From Bostrychus sinensis (lineage: Eukaryota > Chordata > Actinopteri > Gobiiformes > Eleotridae), in contig CM036239.1 of the NCBI GenBank assembly GCA_020698575.1, forward strand, positions 48,945,763-49,009,762: 64,000 nt of DNA, read 5' to 3'. Below, in pieces: positions 1-11,475 of the stretch. The notes beneath the pieces were generated by a model. It did not search any database, had not been told where the DNA came from, and worked only from the letters and a program-made list of their open reading frames with translations. The position numbers and the translations under genes were made by a program. The first letter of the stretch is position 1; each line of letters starts with the position of its first letter.

Positions 1-523
1 CAGCCTCACACAGATGCACACCAGCCTCACACAGACACGCACCAGCCTCACACAGACACGCACCAGACAGACCCACACCAGCCTCACACAGACACACACC
101 AGCCTCACACAGACACACACCAGCCTCACACAGACACACACCAGCCTCATACAGACACACACCAGCCTCACACAGACACACACCAGCCTCACACAGACAC
201 ACACCAGCCTCACACAGACACACACCAGCCTCATACAGACACACACCAGCCTCATACAGACACACACCAGCCTCACACAGACACGCACCAGCCTCACACA
301 GACACACACCAGCCTCACACAGGCACGCACCAGACAGACCCACACCAGCCTCACACAGACACACACTAGACAGACACACACCAGCCTCACACAGACACAC
401 ACCACACAGACACACACCAGCCTCACACAGACACACACCAGCCTCATACAGACACACACCAGCCTCACACAGACACGCACCAGCCTCACACAGACACACC
501 AGCCTCAGACAGACACACACCAG
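1..523. repeat. 21-bp minisatellite (CA-rich), continues off the left edge
   Basis: Tandem copies of a unit reading roughly CCTCACACAGACACACACCAG, with point variants (CATACAG, GACACGC) and a few shortened units around 300-400. Because 21 is a multiple of three and the unit has no stop in one frame, it gives a 177-residue open frame of HTSLTQT heptads at 14-547. The ORF is a by-product of the repeat, not a gene. The array is cut by the window edge, so its full length is unknown. Confidence 0.95.
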
Positions 524-1307
524 GATTTACTGTGCTCTTTTTATTAAATATTGCCACTGCGATTCAAACATGTTTTTATCTTATTTATTAAGACAATTTT
601 TGTTGCACTCGTCAGTGTTTACATAACAGATGTGGGTCTCCTGGACTCAGAGGAATGGAAACACCAGCAGGTTTCAGGGCTACCCGTTCCAAGGCATCCC
701 ATACTGACACATCCCATAATGTTCCCCCATAGTGGAAATGCACCTTTCTGCTGTTAAATAGAGAAGGGTCAAAAAAAGCATCTGGCACAAAAATATATGC
801 CAAATAAATATGTGAATTACTGCACAATTTCAGAAGTTAACGCAGTGTTTAGTTGTCAATTTCATCTGCTTATTAAACAAACCGTTGGGGGCGCTAGTGA
901 ACACAGCTCTACAGTCACAGCAGAAGAAATTGCTAAACTTTTTAAGGAGTGAAAAATACTGCTACTTTTGCCTCATTTTCTTGACTTTTTTGCAATAAAT
1001 GCAGTATGAAACCCTCCTGCGCCGCCATGTTTGTTGTTATTTTTGCTTTTTTCCTTTGGTTTCCATAATTTCTTTGACTGTCACAGATCGCCCCCTACTG
1101 GTTATTTAACATAACACAGATGGTGACATGGAAAACGGCTGGAAGTACAAGCTGTGACAATGACAATGCTTAGAAGTTGTATCTGCAGCTTTAGACAATG
1201 TTGTTTAACCATTTTCCAAGATTCTTGCATTTGCAAAACCACAGACATTTTCCATTTTTAACTTGCATAATTACACTTCCCTCGAGTAACAGTAACCTGT
1301 GACAGCG
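524..1307. other. Unannotated AT-rich sequence
   Basis: No exon-like ORF, RNA gene or clear repeat boundary was recognised. The short ORFs here have no family resemblance. Confidence 0.5.
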
Positions 1308-1664
1308 CATGACAACATTCGGGTTTTATGACTTGATTGTGGTGAAGCTTGAAACATAAATACAAACTAACCTGGCACTTTAATATCCTTGTTTTCTCCT
1401 TTTTATTCTAAGGTCAATAATAGTTATAGAATACATAAACAGGCTTCATAACAACTGACAAGTCACTGTATTTTTCATTTCTACACACTGAAGTATCCCA
1501 CACAAAGTCAAAACTCTGACTTATTAAAGCTCTTGTTATACCCTTGCCTTGAGGTGCACTGTGGCAGAGTGGTTGGCACCTCTGCTTCACAAAAGGTCAT
1601 GATTTTGATCCATGGGTCAGTCACCTTTGCCACAATCAAGTCATAAAACCCGAATTTCGTCATG
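1308..1664. mobile_element. MITE-like element with 35-bp terminal inverted repeats
   Basis: Bases 1308-1342 and 1630-1664 are inverted copies. The inner 26 bases (1317-1342 and 1630-1655) match perfectly and the outer 9 match at 7. The interior is non-coding. Near the right end (about 1553-1620) it contains a tRNA-like stretch, with GGCAGAGTGG resembling a box A and TTTTGATCC a weak box B. No target duplication could be recognised, so the superfamily is unassigned. Confidence 0.6.
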
Positions 1665-1689
1665 GGGTGGGTGAGTGAGCGAGTTTTAC

Positions 1690-2170
1690 ATTTGCCGACA
1701 ACAAGCTCTTTTAGCGATACTTGTTAACAACATGGCTATGCAGAGAAACATAAGGTTTGCTGCTCTACATTTTCAGAAACAGCAAAAATCTTCTAACAAT
1801 GTTTTTTACTTTATTGTGTTGTTTTACTGTCATAGCAGTTTATTGTTTGGCTACGAAGCTAGCGCTTTATCCAATCTCCTCCAGGTATTCTACTGAAAGT
1901 CCCACCCCTTCACAATTGTTTTTAACAGGAGCCATTCCAGATTGATATAATGTTAGCAACTTTTTGCTGACATTATATCAATCTGGCTTTTGCCAGGTTA
2001 TGGGTTGAAATGAGAGCTGCTTCATTTTCTTCAGAGCACAAGGCCTTTCAGTATTTACACTGAGAAGTTCATCAGAGGAAAAGTTCAATTTGTACTTTGA
2101 GCCTTTTAAATTGCATTCTTTATTTCTCAGTTGCACTTTTTAATTACATGTCTTTTGCATAAAAATACAA
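1690..2170 (+). repeat. Dispersed repeat, copy 1 (pair with 22515-22850)
   Basis: Sequence from 'caacaagc..cttttagcgatac' to 'cttttgcataaa' is nearly the same as 22515-22850. This copy has about 140 extra bases (about 1890-2030) that the other lacks. They hold a 23-bp-arm palindrome. No coding capacity was recognised; the superfamily is unknown. Confidence 0.75.
1937..1986. repeat. Near-perfect palindrome, 23-bp arms, 4-base loop
   Basis: Left arm 1937-1959 pairs with right arm 1964-1986 at 22 of 23 positions around the loop CTTT. It lies inside the segment absent from the sister repeat copy at 22.5 kb. It may be the core of a small foldback insertion. Confidence 0.8.
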
Positions 2171-2597
2171 CCTGTTTTCTGAGCAGCAATGGTACTCCTC
2201 ATATTTTATCAGAAAACAACAGCTTTAGGTGCCGTGCTGACATTATTGTCAGGACAACTGGGATGATATTTAGGATAACTGCTAGAATTTTAAGAATATG
2301 TGGGACGTCTGTTAGCTAAGCTGAGCATAATATGCAGTCCGCTTTATTTTTATCTCCATAGTCTCCTCTTTGAAATCTTTCAACACATCGCTTCTAACTG
2401 CTCAGCTGAGAGTTGAATGTGTCATGACAGTGCTGTACAGAGGTATCAGCCACTTTTATGAATACGAGTACAAGTACAAGCACATGATATCAGTACCAAG
2501 ACAGGTATCGGTATTGGTGCATCCTTAATTTTAAGGATTTATCAATTCAAGATTCAAGACAAGTTCCTGTAAAATCCTGGAGTGTCCCTCTTAGTCA

Positions 2598-2738
2598 CTA
2601 GATTTAAGTCCCATTGAAAATCTGAAGAAGGAAGTTGCTGCACGGAGGCCATCAAACTTCACTGAGCTCCAGGTTTTTGCAGGTAAAGAATGGGCAAAGA
2701 TTCCACTCGAAAGATGTAAGAAATTTGCTGGCACCTAA
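2598..2738 (+). pseudogene. Tc1/mariner transposase, C-terminal fragment
   Basis: Frame 1 from 2598 reads about 46 residues to a TAA at 2736-2738. It contains LDLSPIENLKKEV, AARRPSNFTELQVFA and KEWAKIPLERCKKF. This matches the C-terminal end of Tc1-like transposases: the SPDLNPIENLW block with the last catalytic region, then a conserved 'EEW..IP...C..L' tail. The Asp/Glu-bearing upstream parts and the TIRs are not recognisable, so it is a dead fragment. Confidence 0.8.
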
Positions 2739-2836
2739 CGGAAAATGTCAGAAGTTAGGTGAGGGGGTTGGACATTTCTGATTGCAACTGTAATTGTAGA
2801 GCAACTTTGTCTAGAAAAGCACTATGTAAGACTAAT

Positions 2837-2837
<1 letters not shown>

Positions 2838-2912
<75 letters not shown>
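2838..2912. repeat. (ATT)n microsatellite
   Basis: About 25 triplets of ATT with one CAT interruption near 2870. The overlapping poly-Tyr and poly-Leu ORFs are artefacts. Confidence 0.95.
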
Positions 2913-3789
2913 GTTTTAGCAGTCAAGCATCATGTAGGATACATTTACCTCAGCCCCACTAATAATGTGTCCTGCTTGTTTGGAGACAAATGTTTCTTGT
3001 CATCGGATCATTTAAATGGATTCCTCCTCAAAAAGTCTGGGCTATTGTCGTCATTACTACACAAACAACTGAATAAAGTTTAGCACACAAAAATCTCACT
3101 AATATTTTGTTGTTGTGATATTTCAGCATAGGCCCCTTAAGTACAGAAACACTGTATCTGCTGGAAAAGTCTTTGCCAATTAGTTAACAGCAGACTCCAA
3201 TGCTGTCATTGTCTACAGTCAACAAAATAGGGCATTTGCCCAGTGCATAAATATTTTTAAAAGGCTATTTTTTGGGTGCATTTCCGGGGGCTGCTATAAA
3301 TGTCTGACCAAAAAACAGTAAGAAGAGGAGTAGGTCCGTTACATAATAAGTTGTGTTTTGAGGAATGCAGTTTGTGGTTGGTGGTGGCTGAACCGGCTGA
3401 TTAAAGAGCTGTTTTTATCAGTAAACCTTTCTGTGGTGAGAACTGTGTAGCCTGTAGTGAGATGTGTTGTTGGAGGCTGAAGCTGCTCTTTGTTGTACCG
3501 GGGATTTCCATCTAACTGTAAGCCACTGGTCTGAGTTTGTTCTATTATGAATATGTTTGATTACAGTTGAAAGAGACTTGAAGTTGAGTTTTAATTTGCT
3601 TTGACAGGCAGGGCATCAAAACTAAAGAACATTTTCAGTTCAAGCTTGGAAATTACATGGAAAGTGGGACATCTGATGTGTTAGTCTTTGTGTTATTCGG
3701 ATAATAAGTGTTCACAAATATAGAATCATTTGCTGCAACTAAATTAAAGCTGCATTTTAAAATTTGAAATGCTCTTTTCGCTCATATTT
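2913..3789. other. Unannotated sequence
   Basis: No coding exon, RNA gene or bounded repeat recognised between the ATT microsatellite and the SINE-like fragment. Confidence 0.4.
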
Positions 3790-4060
3790 CATATCGGAGC
3801 GGCAGTAGGTTGGCGGTCCAATTACGGGCATTGCATACTGTCGTGTTTTTCGGCAAGACACTTCAAGTGCCTTGCCTGTAATAGAGATGTAACGTTCATG
3901 AACGATCCTAATCTTTTGAACAGCTCTTCACCGTGAACGATAAGAGCCAAGTCATGGTGGTGCAGGAGCCGTTCTGTTTTTATTTCGCTTTTTTTTACTC
4001 TCTTATCAAAATGAACAAGCTCATAAGAAAATGTAGAAAACAAGCTCAAGCAAGAGTCAT
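3790..4060. mobile_element. SINE-like fragment interrupted by a truncated hAT end
   Basis: 3790-3880 resembles the tRNA-SINE-type body that also occurs, inverted, at 34010-34113 (shared block around 'ggcaagacacttca'). At 3882 a TAGAGATGTAACGTTCATGA end begins, closely like the left end of the complete hAT at 25907-26557. No matching right end was found nearby, so this hAT copy is truncated. Confidence 0.5.
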
Positions 4061-5750
4061 ACTCTACCCACTCTCATCCAATGAGTGGTAGAGAACATTA
4101 GCAAGAGTAAGACATTAATTTAGACTACACTAGCTAAAAGTAACATTCAAAAAGACTAGAGCATGGCTAGAGCAACTTACTGACCTACTCCTAATGTTAC
4201 AGACTTAAACTTTTTAACCTGGGAGCCATATATAATGGAGATGCATGTTTGTTGGTGTCATTAATGAATTGCATGACCTCCTTGTGTTATATTCTCTGCA
4301 GTAGGGTTGAAAAAAAAAAAAAAAAAGAACCAAGATATTAAACAACACTAAAACGAGTACCTAAATTAGATATTAGTTTGGAAAAGCATTGATAATGTGC
4401 CATCTCATCCAGCTCTTTAAAAAATATTGTTAAACTTGTAATAATTTATGATGATGTATCCCACCTACGGCTCATAGGCTCCAGTGCCGAAAAAAACAGA
4501 AGAAGATGAATGAAGAAAGTTGGACATTGCATTTTTGATCCATGTAGGACCTAATCCAAGGCTCTGTGAACATGCCTTATGCTCATGTAAATAAATAGGA
4601 AATAGCACTATTTTCCCAATAGTGGGCATGCGTGTTCTGAAGTGTGTGGTTGTGAAGACATATTAATCCATCTCCAGATAATATTTCTGCTGTGCATGTT
4701 AACCAACTTCACTTTATTCTGGCTGTTACGCATGTCAATTGGTGTAAATACAAAATGATTACAACCATGTCTCTTGGCCTTAGACTAACCCAGTCCTCCG
4801 TTTCCCAGAATCCCTTCACTTACACCAAGCTACGCCAGTCTTCCCTTGTCTCGATGTGAACAAAGCAGCCTTCGACCTCTGCGCCAAAAACAAACATAAA
4901 CTCATCAGAAAGAAGCTGGGTTTCTGCAACTCTCATCCAACTTTTCTCATTGTTGCTATTCTCAGAGTAGTAGACTGTAAATAGCTTGGCTGAGGAAAAC
5001 ATATTTGTCTGTGTCCATGCTCAAGTATTCAAAGTAAGAAATAGTTTTGTTTTTTTTCCCTGGATTTGTTTGGGTCCTGGGACAGGCTGATGCGGGGAAC
5101 GAGAGCTGGAGGATATTCAAGTATGTGAAAAGATTAGGACTGAACAGGAACACGCTGTAGTCGGATGGACCAAAGCCAAATGTGGTACATCTGTCAGCAG
5201 CTGTGGGCTACTGCTTCCTCATGTGTAATGTTTACATGAGCAGAAATACTGTACTGGGATGTGGCTTTTATTTTAGGGTGACTCTGGACAGTCCTCATTG
5301 CTAAGGTGACATCCCTTTTTAACTGGGACAGCCCCAGTTTTAGGCTCCTTGTTCCATGTCCTAACATATACAGTATCTGTAAAAACACTGTTATGTCCCA
5401 GTTTTCAACAAACCATGTCCCCATTTTAACCAAGAGGAAAGCACAGCTGACTAAAAACAGATTTATCTAATGACTTTTGTTGGTAAAATGATCATCAATA
5501 TCAATAAAATCATTATTTTTATTAATAAATTGATATAAAAATGCAAAACTTAAACCCTAGCATCATGTGCTTTAATTACATGACAGAAACTTGCATGGAT
5601 TTTGTAAGCTTTTTTGTCACTTGGTAAGTTCAAATGTACTAGTAATAGTAAAAAAGAAATTTGTCCCAGTTTTGGGTCTAAAAAGCTAGCCACCAAACTT
5701 ATTGCAAATATTATTATTAATAATGAATAACCTAAATTAATAACAGTTAT
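4061..5750. other. Unannotated sequence
   Basis: AT-rich, with a poly(A) tract near 4310. ORFs of 60-79 aa on the minus strand lack recognisable domains and plausible splice context. No gene is called. Confidence 0.4.
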
Positions 5751-6200
5751 GGATTACATTTATATTGCAGTGTACAAGCCTCTCAAACATTTCAAAATGC
5801 TTTACATGAGTTCATAATTCATTCATTACACCAGTGGTTTCCAACCTTTTTTCCAAGTGACCCCCATCTTATGACGGCCCCCACCCTTTGCCTCCCTGAC
5901 CCTAATGATTAGGAAAAATTAAGTATTTTTTTGTTAAATTTCACTGCAAAACAAAAACATCACAGAAGTACTGTATTAATAATCTATTTTCTAAACACTT
6001 TCTGTGACCATTGCAGTGCATTAGCCAGTCTTCTTCTATGCATTATCATTGAGCCGTCGCTGAACACGACCCACTGTGAAGCTTTGGGGACCCCCAGGTT
6101 AGGAATCACTGCAGTCACCCTCAGTGGAGCTACTTCTGTGGCCACAGCTGCCCTGGGGAAGACTGACAAAGAAGTGGCTTCCATTTTGCGCCAACAATTT
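5751..6200 (-). mobile_element. Deu-domain SINE remnant split by a short hAT element
   Basis: The 3' tail part (about 5751-5831) and the Deu-type core (about 6112-6200) lie in order for a minus-strand SINE. The core carries the block 'gtggccacagctgccctgggg' and a 'gcgccaa' block, also present in the copies at 29.2, 48.0 and 56.4 kb. The two parts are separated by the hAT-like insertion at 5832-6111. Confidence 0.65.
5832..6111. mobile_element. Short non-autonomous hAT-like element
   Basis: Begins CAGTGGTTTCCAACC and ends with its inverted counterpart GGTTAGGAATCACTG, 280 bp apart. CAGTG..CACTG ends are typical of hAT MITEs. The 8-bp target duplication is not clear, probably through age. It sits inside a Deu-SINE. 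Confidence 0.6.
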
Positions 6201-6995
6201 CTCAGACTAACACACAATCACATAAACATATTCATACAAGGTGGTGTATTGCCCATGGACACAACGGCAGTATCCAGTGGCGGTAGTGTGGATCAATGAA
6301 TCAAGCTGTAACTGCAGGACCTTCACACTGAGAAACACAAGAGAGTCTTTTATAAAGGTTTTATTGGAATGATGATATGATAAAACAATCATTATCATAT
6401 ATTTTGTTTGATATGCCAAAGATGTCATAAACTAGAGATAAACCTGTCTGCAGCACCCTTTTGTCTGAGAATAGACAGTAATTAACTTTTCTTTTCAGTC
6501 ATTGTACAGCGATCACTATGAGAGAATTGTTCTTCATATTTGAAGCCTTATAGCACCATCTGCTGTACACTGCAGGTGTAGCATCTATCAACGGCAGCTC
6601 CTGGAAATATATGTTACAAAACTGACATAAACCACAGACTGAGGAAGGACACCGCAGGTGAACAGGGAAAAGTTTAACAGATATCACTGTGAAACCTGTC
6701 CAGTTCATTACAGGCATCATCATGAGAAAAATGTATTGCAACTTTTGTGTAATAGAATGTGTTAATATGCACATTAGCCTTTATTTATGTAAAATGTGCA
6801 AAGTTGCACACATTTCAAAAAACAAAATCTGAGTACTGATTGGAGCCAGGTGTAAAATTCATGATTCCTTTTGTTGACATGTTATGATGAAAGGATTTTT
6901 ACAGAGGATAAGGAATTAGAAATATCTGTGTTTCAGTAAAAGAGAGAATAATGCCAAAAGACAAAAAAATAAATACACAAATGAATAAGTAAAAA
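6201..6995. other. Unannotated sequence
   Basis: No coding exon or recognisable repeat boundary seen. The ORFs on either strand have no domain signature. Confidence 0.4.
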
Positions 6996-7036
6996 TGTCA
7001 CCACAGTGACACAACTATTGTGTCACTGTGGTGACA
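6996..7036. repeat. Perfect 18-bp hairpin, 5-base loop
   Basis: TGTCACCACAGTGACACA at 6996-7013 is the exact reverse complement of 7019-7036, around the loop ACTAT. It lies directly at the 5' end of the transposase remnant that starts at 7028. It may be a subterminal or terminal structure of that transposon, but this was not shown. Confidence 0.9.
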
Positions 7037-8335
7037 GGGCTCATGGCCGGTGAGTTACAAAGTGAAAACCAGGCTCTGCGCAGACAAGTTGACCAGCTTC
7101 AAAGCCAAGTAGAGCAGCTACAGCTGCGAAGCTGTTTTTGTTTGCAGCACTTTCCAGACTCCAACAATGATGTCAGGTTTTACACAAGACAAATTTGTAT
7201 TATTTTTGTAAGTGAGTTATATTTGTTTAGGAATAGGCTATAGTGGTCTTCAGGACGCATTAAACTTACCCATCATGCTGTGTGCTGAGTCAAAAGAGAT
7301 GAAGCACTACAGCTACAAAAAGCATGTGGCTAATTTGCATACGTAAACACAAGTGTATCTTTGTCAATTTTTCTTCTTCTACTACTAATGTGTATCAGTG
7401 GACCTACTGACAAAGCTTTGATATATGTGATGAATGTTAACATAATCTGTTGGGCATGTTATTTTTATTATGTTATTAATATATTCCCAGAGTTGCCTCA
7501 TACAAACATTTCCAGTATTTTTGCTGCTTGATCGAATCAGCAGTCAAGACCAAGATGATACAGGTCACCAACACCATAGCATGTGTTATCAGGCCCAGAC
7601 AGTTCTCACACATCCACGGTAAATAATATTTGCTGTGCTGGCAAACCATCTCAAAATTTCTCTATAGATTTTTGTTCCAGAGAACTCATTAACATCAATA
7701 GATCTGCAGTGACACCTTACTAATAATCATCTGTTTTTTTTAGATTAATCTATAACATGTAGGCCTACAGTATCTACCAAATTTACATTATACATTTACA
7801 ATTTTTCATAATCTCACTGTTTTGACCTTATTTTATGACCAACTCATTTTTCTAGAAACTTCCACCTATTGATGAACTGCTGCTGTTACCTTTCTGTGGG
7901 TCTGCAGCCACGGGATCGAGCTGAAAGGTTTGGCCTTCATCGGTCAACTGTTAGCAGGATTATTACCACCTGAACCAACCTCCTGTACCAACTGCTAGGA
8001 AGCAAGTGTCTCTGGTTGCCACGTGAGGTTGTAAGAGCTAGATTTCCGCACCGAGTTTGCTGCATTCCCTGATTCACAAGTAGGGCTTGATTGCACAGAA
8101 ATATATTGCCAGACACCATCAGATCTCCTGCTGCAGAGCCAGGTGTGCTCTATTTACAACTCACACTGTGTCATCCCTGCCGTCTAGTGCCATAACATTT
8201 GTTTCTGCCTTGTATGCTGGATTCATGAGTGACCGGAAGATCTGTAGCATCACTACTCAAGCCAGACATGGCAATGATGGTCGACAAAGGCTTCCTGGTT
8301 GACAGTCTTGCTCCCTGCAAAGTTTACAGGCCTGC
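7028..8335 (+). pseudogene. Harbinger-like (DDE_Tnp_4 type) transposase, degraded, three exons
   Basis: Three collinear coding pieces are visible. Piece 1 (about 7028-7207) has a coiled-coil LQSENQALRRQVDQLQSQ, then FPDSNNDVRFYTR, and ends at GTAAGT. Piece 2 (about 7501-7618) reads SYKHFQYFCCLIESAVKT, between an acceptor at 7499-7500 and a GTAAAT donor. Piece 3 (from about 7855) reads KLPPIDELLL, then, shifted, DRAERFGLHRSTVSRI (the helix-turn-helix), LWLPREVV, then, shifted again, LDCTEIYCQTPSD with the first catalytic Asp of the DDE triad, VSALYAGFMSDRKI and MMVDKGFLVD with the second Asp. At least two internal stops and two or three frameshifts kill it. The C-terminal part with the last acidic residue is missing: the reading ends near 8335, where a LINE fragment starts. 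The order matches HARBI1/ISL2EU-like transposases of fish. Confidence 0.85.
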
Positions 8336-8344
8336 CTTTCTCTT

Positions 8345-8760
8345 TGGAATAAGGCAAGCCAAGTTTATTTGTTCATACACAGAGTAATTCAAAGTGCTTT
8401 ACATAAAAAAAGGACAAGGTAAAAGAACATAGACAGCAAATACAAATAAAACAATCAAATTGCATTTAAAAAAATAAATTAAAAGAGAAGAGTGCAGATA
8501 AAACAGCACAGATAAAAAGAACAGTTTTAAATCTGGACTTGAACATTGTCAGAGTAGAGGTCTGTCTAACATCGTCAGGGAGACTGTTCCAGAGTTTAGC
8601 TGCAGAAAACTGAAACACTGCTTCACTGAGTTTAGTCCTGACTCTGGGACCAGCAGAGACCTGTCCCTGAGGTTCTCAGAGTCTGAGATGTCAGATGTAC
8701 TTTGGTGCTAAGCCATGGAGAGACTTGTACAAAAACCCAGATGAGCTAACGGGATGTTCT
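8345..8760 (-). mobile_element. Non-LTR retrotransposon (LINE) 3' end with RT C-terminal remnant
   Basis: Reverse complement of about 8520-8735 reads FLYKSLHGLAPKYI, two stops, then GPRVRTKLSEAVFQFSAAKL and WNSLPDDVRQTSTLTMFKSR, the C-terminal end of a fish LINE reverse transcriptase ORF. It is followed by an A-rich 3' UTR ending near 8345. Two stops show it is dead. The 5' part is missing, as is usual for LINE insertions. It abuts the transposase remnant. Confidence 0.75.
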
Positions 8761-9656
8761 GCAGACTCCATCTATGGCATGTCTGAGATTCCATGTAGAG
8801 CGATGCGTTAGGAGGGTGAAAGAAAATAAACTGTTTGACGAGGTGTAGTCCTGGGTTAGACCTGCTGTAGTCCTGGGTTAAAAGATAAGAAAAAAACACG
8901 CACATGCACAAACAATTCTTTTGATTGTGTGCTGGATCAAAAATGGTCCATCAAAAAGTACCAAAGCGTAGGATATGCACAACAATCCTTTTTAGCTCAA
9001 ATTTTAATAATTATTTCACCACAAGTACATGACAACATGACTGGACTGTTGTAAAAAAAAGAAACAAGTTTAAAGTACAGAAAACACACACACACAAAAA
9101 AAAATGACAGGAGCATCAAGTGTGAACCGTCATAATGATGCAACATAATATCAATAAAAAAATATTTTTGTTCTGGGTACAAAGTATCCACAGAGGTATA
9201 AAGGTGTCCCTGCTAACCTCAAAAGTGATGAGACATTGTGAACAATTAGTATCCACAGTTGTATACAGTATATAGAATTTTTTTTTTTTTAAAGTAGAGA
9301 AACAGCAATATTAACAGCAGCACAATGGAGTATGATGATAGAGTATTGTTTAGTAAATCCACATAAACACTGTAGTAATGAAGTCAACATTGGAAACATT
9401 GTGAAACTTTATGGAATGAAAAACTAAATAATTAACAAGAAGGACCAATAGTAAAATACGCCAATGTTTTTTAATCATGTTTTCAAGTCTTTACCCAGAG
9501 GTGAGTATTGGATAATGCAGTGGACCCTGGACTCAACTTTTTTTGTTCGTGTGAAAAGGTATACCAGGAAGATGATGGGAGGGGCAAAAGTTTGAAAGTG
9601 GGAGGGGAATCTCTCCCTTTCACTCATTCCATTGCACGTTTCTGAGGAGAGGGCAG
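8761..9656. other. Unannotated sequence
   Basis: AT-rich, with a short CA tract near 9090 and a T tract near 9280. No gene recognised. Confidence 0.4.
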
Positions 9657-9659
9657 TAA

Positions 9660-10201
9660 TGCTGTGTTCATGATACATCGGAATCTTGAAAATTCCGACC
9701 TCCAAATTGGAAAAACAGCCTTGAACGTGGAATTTTTGCTCGGAAATTCGTGCAGAAGTGTTGGACTCCGAGTTCCCGGGCTGACGTCACAATCATAGGG
9801 ACTCCCTCTGTGAGAGGTAAACAGTGTGGTTACTAATGAGGAAATTATCTTTTTTTTTTAAAAAAACAAGAGATCTCATACTTCTGCAAAAATGTACTCA
9901 TCTTTATGTAATGAATGACGTTCTCAGTGCTACAGCTCGGCAAAAACATCTTTGAATGTTCATTTATCAGTAAATGTCTAAAGTAGAAATATAAACATCC
10001 CCTGATATAACTCAGTGCCACACCAAACACTTTTATCAAGGTATTTATTTGTTTCCTATAAAACAACATGAAAATGCAAATATGGTTTTGTTGTTATTGT
10101 GCTGATACCTGTGTGTTTTGCGAGCTGAACTCGTGAACAAACGTTTTTCGGAAGTCGGCTTTTTTAAGTCGGGACTTCTGAGATGTATCATGAACGCAGC
10201 A
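9660..10201. mobile_element. Harbinger-type MITE, 542 bp, TAA target duplication
   Basis: Left end TGCTGTGTTCATGATACATC and the reverse complement of the right end TGCTGCGTTCATGATACATC differ at one base. Both are flanked by TAA (9657-9659 and 10202-10204). A 3-bp TWA duplication is diagnostic for PIF/Harbinger insertion. The interior is non-coding, with TCGGAA/TTCCGAC-like subterminal repeats. Ends resemble those of the element at 55251-56046, which also has a TWA duplication. Confidence 0.85.
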
Positions 10202-10204
10202 TAA

Positions 10205-10722
10205 GAGCCAAGAGCCAGGCTTAGAAGCAGCAGATCTAGGTGTGAGAAAAGAATTCAAAAGAAGGTAAATAAAGTATACTAAGATTTTAGTCACAAAAGT
10301 CCATACAATTAATATCCCACACTCTTCCACTAGGTCCAGTCACCTGCAGGCCTCCAGTCTTGTTTGAAATTTGTTTACCCTTATAAAAGGTACTTATATT
10401 TAGAGTTTTATTATAACAAAATGTACTAAACACTGATAACTATATTAATTGCTGCCATTTCTTTTAGTACTCACTTCATGTGGCTGAAGAGCTGGCCACT
10501 GTTTTTTTTTTTTTTTTTTTTCCTAGTTTATATTCAGTTCTATCTATTGTTTGGGTGAGTAGTAGTATTGTTTGTTTTGTTTTTTTGTTGGGGTTGCCAT
10601 TGTCTATAGTTGAGTTACTGTTTCACCTGTTATTTTGGCCGTATGTAAAGGCCACCCTTTTTGGTTTGGTTTGTTGTGTTTTATGATATTTTACATTCAC
10701 ATTTATTTCGCAACAAAAGTTA
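10205..10722. other. Unannotated AT-rich sequence
   Basis: Contains a T22-like tract around 10501 and no recognisable gene. Confidence 0.4.
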
Positions 10723-11475
10723 AAAAAGCAGTCATCTGGATTGGATTTTTCAAGTTGAAGACATTTCAACACACACATTTCTTATGCAAGAGGCTTTCTC
10801 AATTCTGAAATGAACTGGTAAGAGAGCTGGTTTATATTCTTCTAGGAAGGAGGAGTTTAGACCTGAAACTAAATTCTATTGGTCAATGTGACCATAAATA
10901 GCCTGAGTGGTTTCGGGTCATTAGGAGTCCTTTGTCCTCAGCTGGAGTGAGAGTGGTTAACCCTCCCCAGCCTGGGCAGCTCCTTCAGATGTTAATGACC
11001 TGAGTGAAACTGGTTTGTTTTGTTTGGGTTTCAGGAGACTGTTGTAGACAGAAGGAAGGTTGTATCTGAGACCACCATTTCTGTTTAAAGAAGATTTATC
11101 TTTTTTGACAAAGATTGCTTCTTTCACTCCTCGCTCAAACCATCCTTTCTCTCTGGCTAAGATTTGGACCTCACTGTCCTCAAAAGAGTGGTTTGTGGCG
11201 AGGTGTACTGCAGACTCTGGTCCTCTGGAGTGGTTTGTGGCCTTCAGGTGGAGGTGTACTGCAGATTCTGGTCCACTGGAGTTGGCCCTGCGGTGTTGGT
11301 ATAACCTCTAGTGCAGAGGTTGTTTGGTTTCTCCAATGTACTGTTCATTACAGTTCTCACTGCAGTGGATGGAGCACACAACATTGCTCTGTTTGTAACT
11401 GGGAATTTTGTCCTTGGGGTGAACCAGTTTTTTGTCTGAGAGTATTAACAGGTTTGAAATAAACCGGGATGTTAT
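10723..11475 (-). pseudogene. Penelope-like element, C-terminal GIY-YIG endonuclease remnant and 3' flank
   Basis: The minus strand from about 11475 to a stop at 10957-10959 reads NIPVYFKPVNTLRQ, then, after a frameshift, KLVHPKDKIPSYKQSNVVC, CSENCNEQYIGETKQPLH, a stop, RLYQHRRANSSGPESAVHLH, NHSFEDSEVQILARE, WFERGVKEAIFVKK and SSLNRNGGLRYNL. The Cys cluster with YIGET, H-R-ANS and the FERGVKEAI block are the GIY-YIG domain and tail of Penelope-like retroelements. One internal stop and a 42-bp in-frame tandem duplication (about 11188-11271) are visible. The 10723-10956 stretch is likely its 3' UTR. No reverse transcriptase domain is retained. Confidence 0.8.

Noticed and set aside
14..547. 177-aa ORF of HTSLTQT repeats
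   Set aside because: Entirely a translation of a 21-bp minisatellite; no start context, flanking exon or family resemblance.
1555..1620. Possible tRNA genes (also near 21.2, 34.05, 58.83 kb)
   Set aside because: Only box A/B-like motifs of tRNA-derived repeats; no cloverleaf with matched acceptor stem was found.
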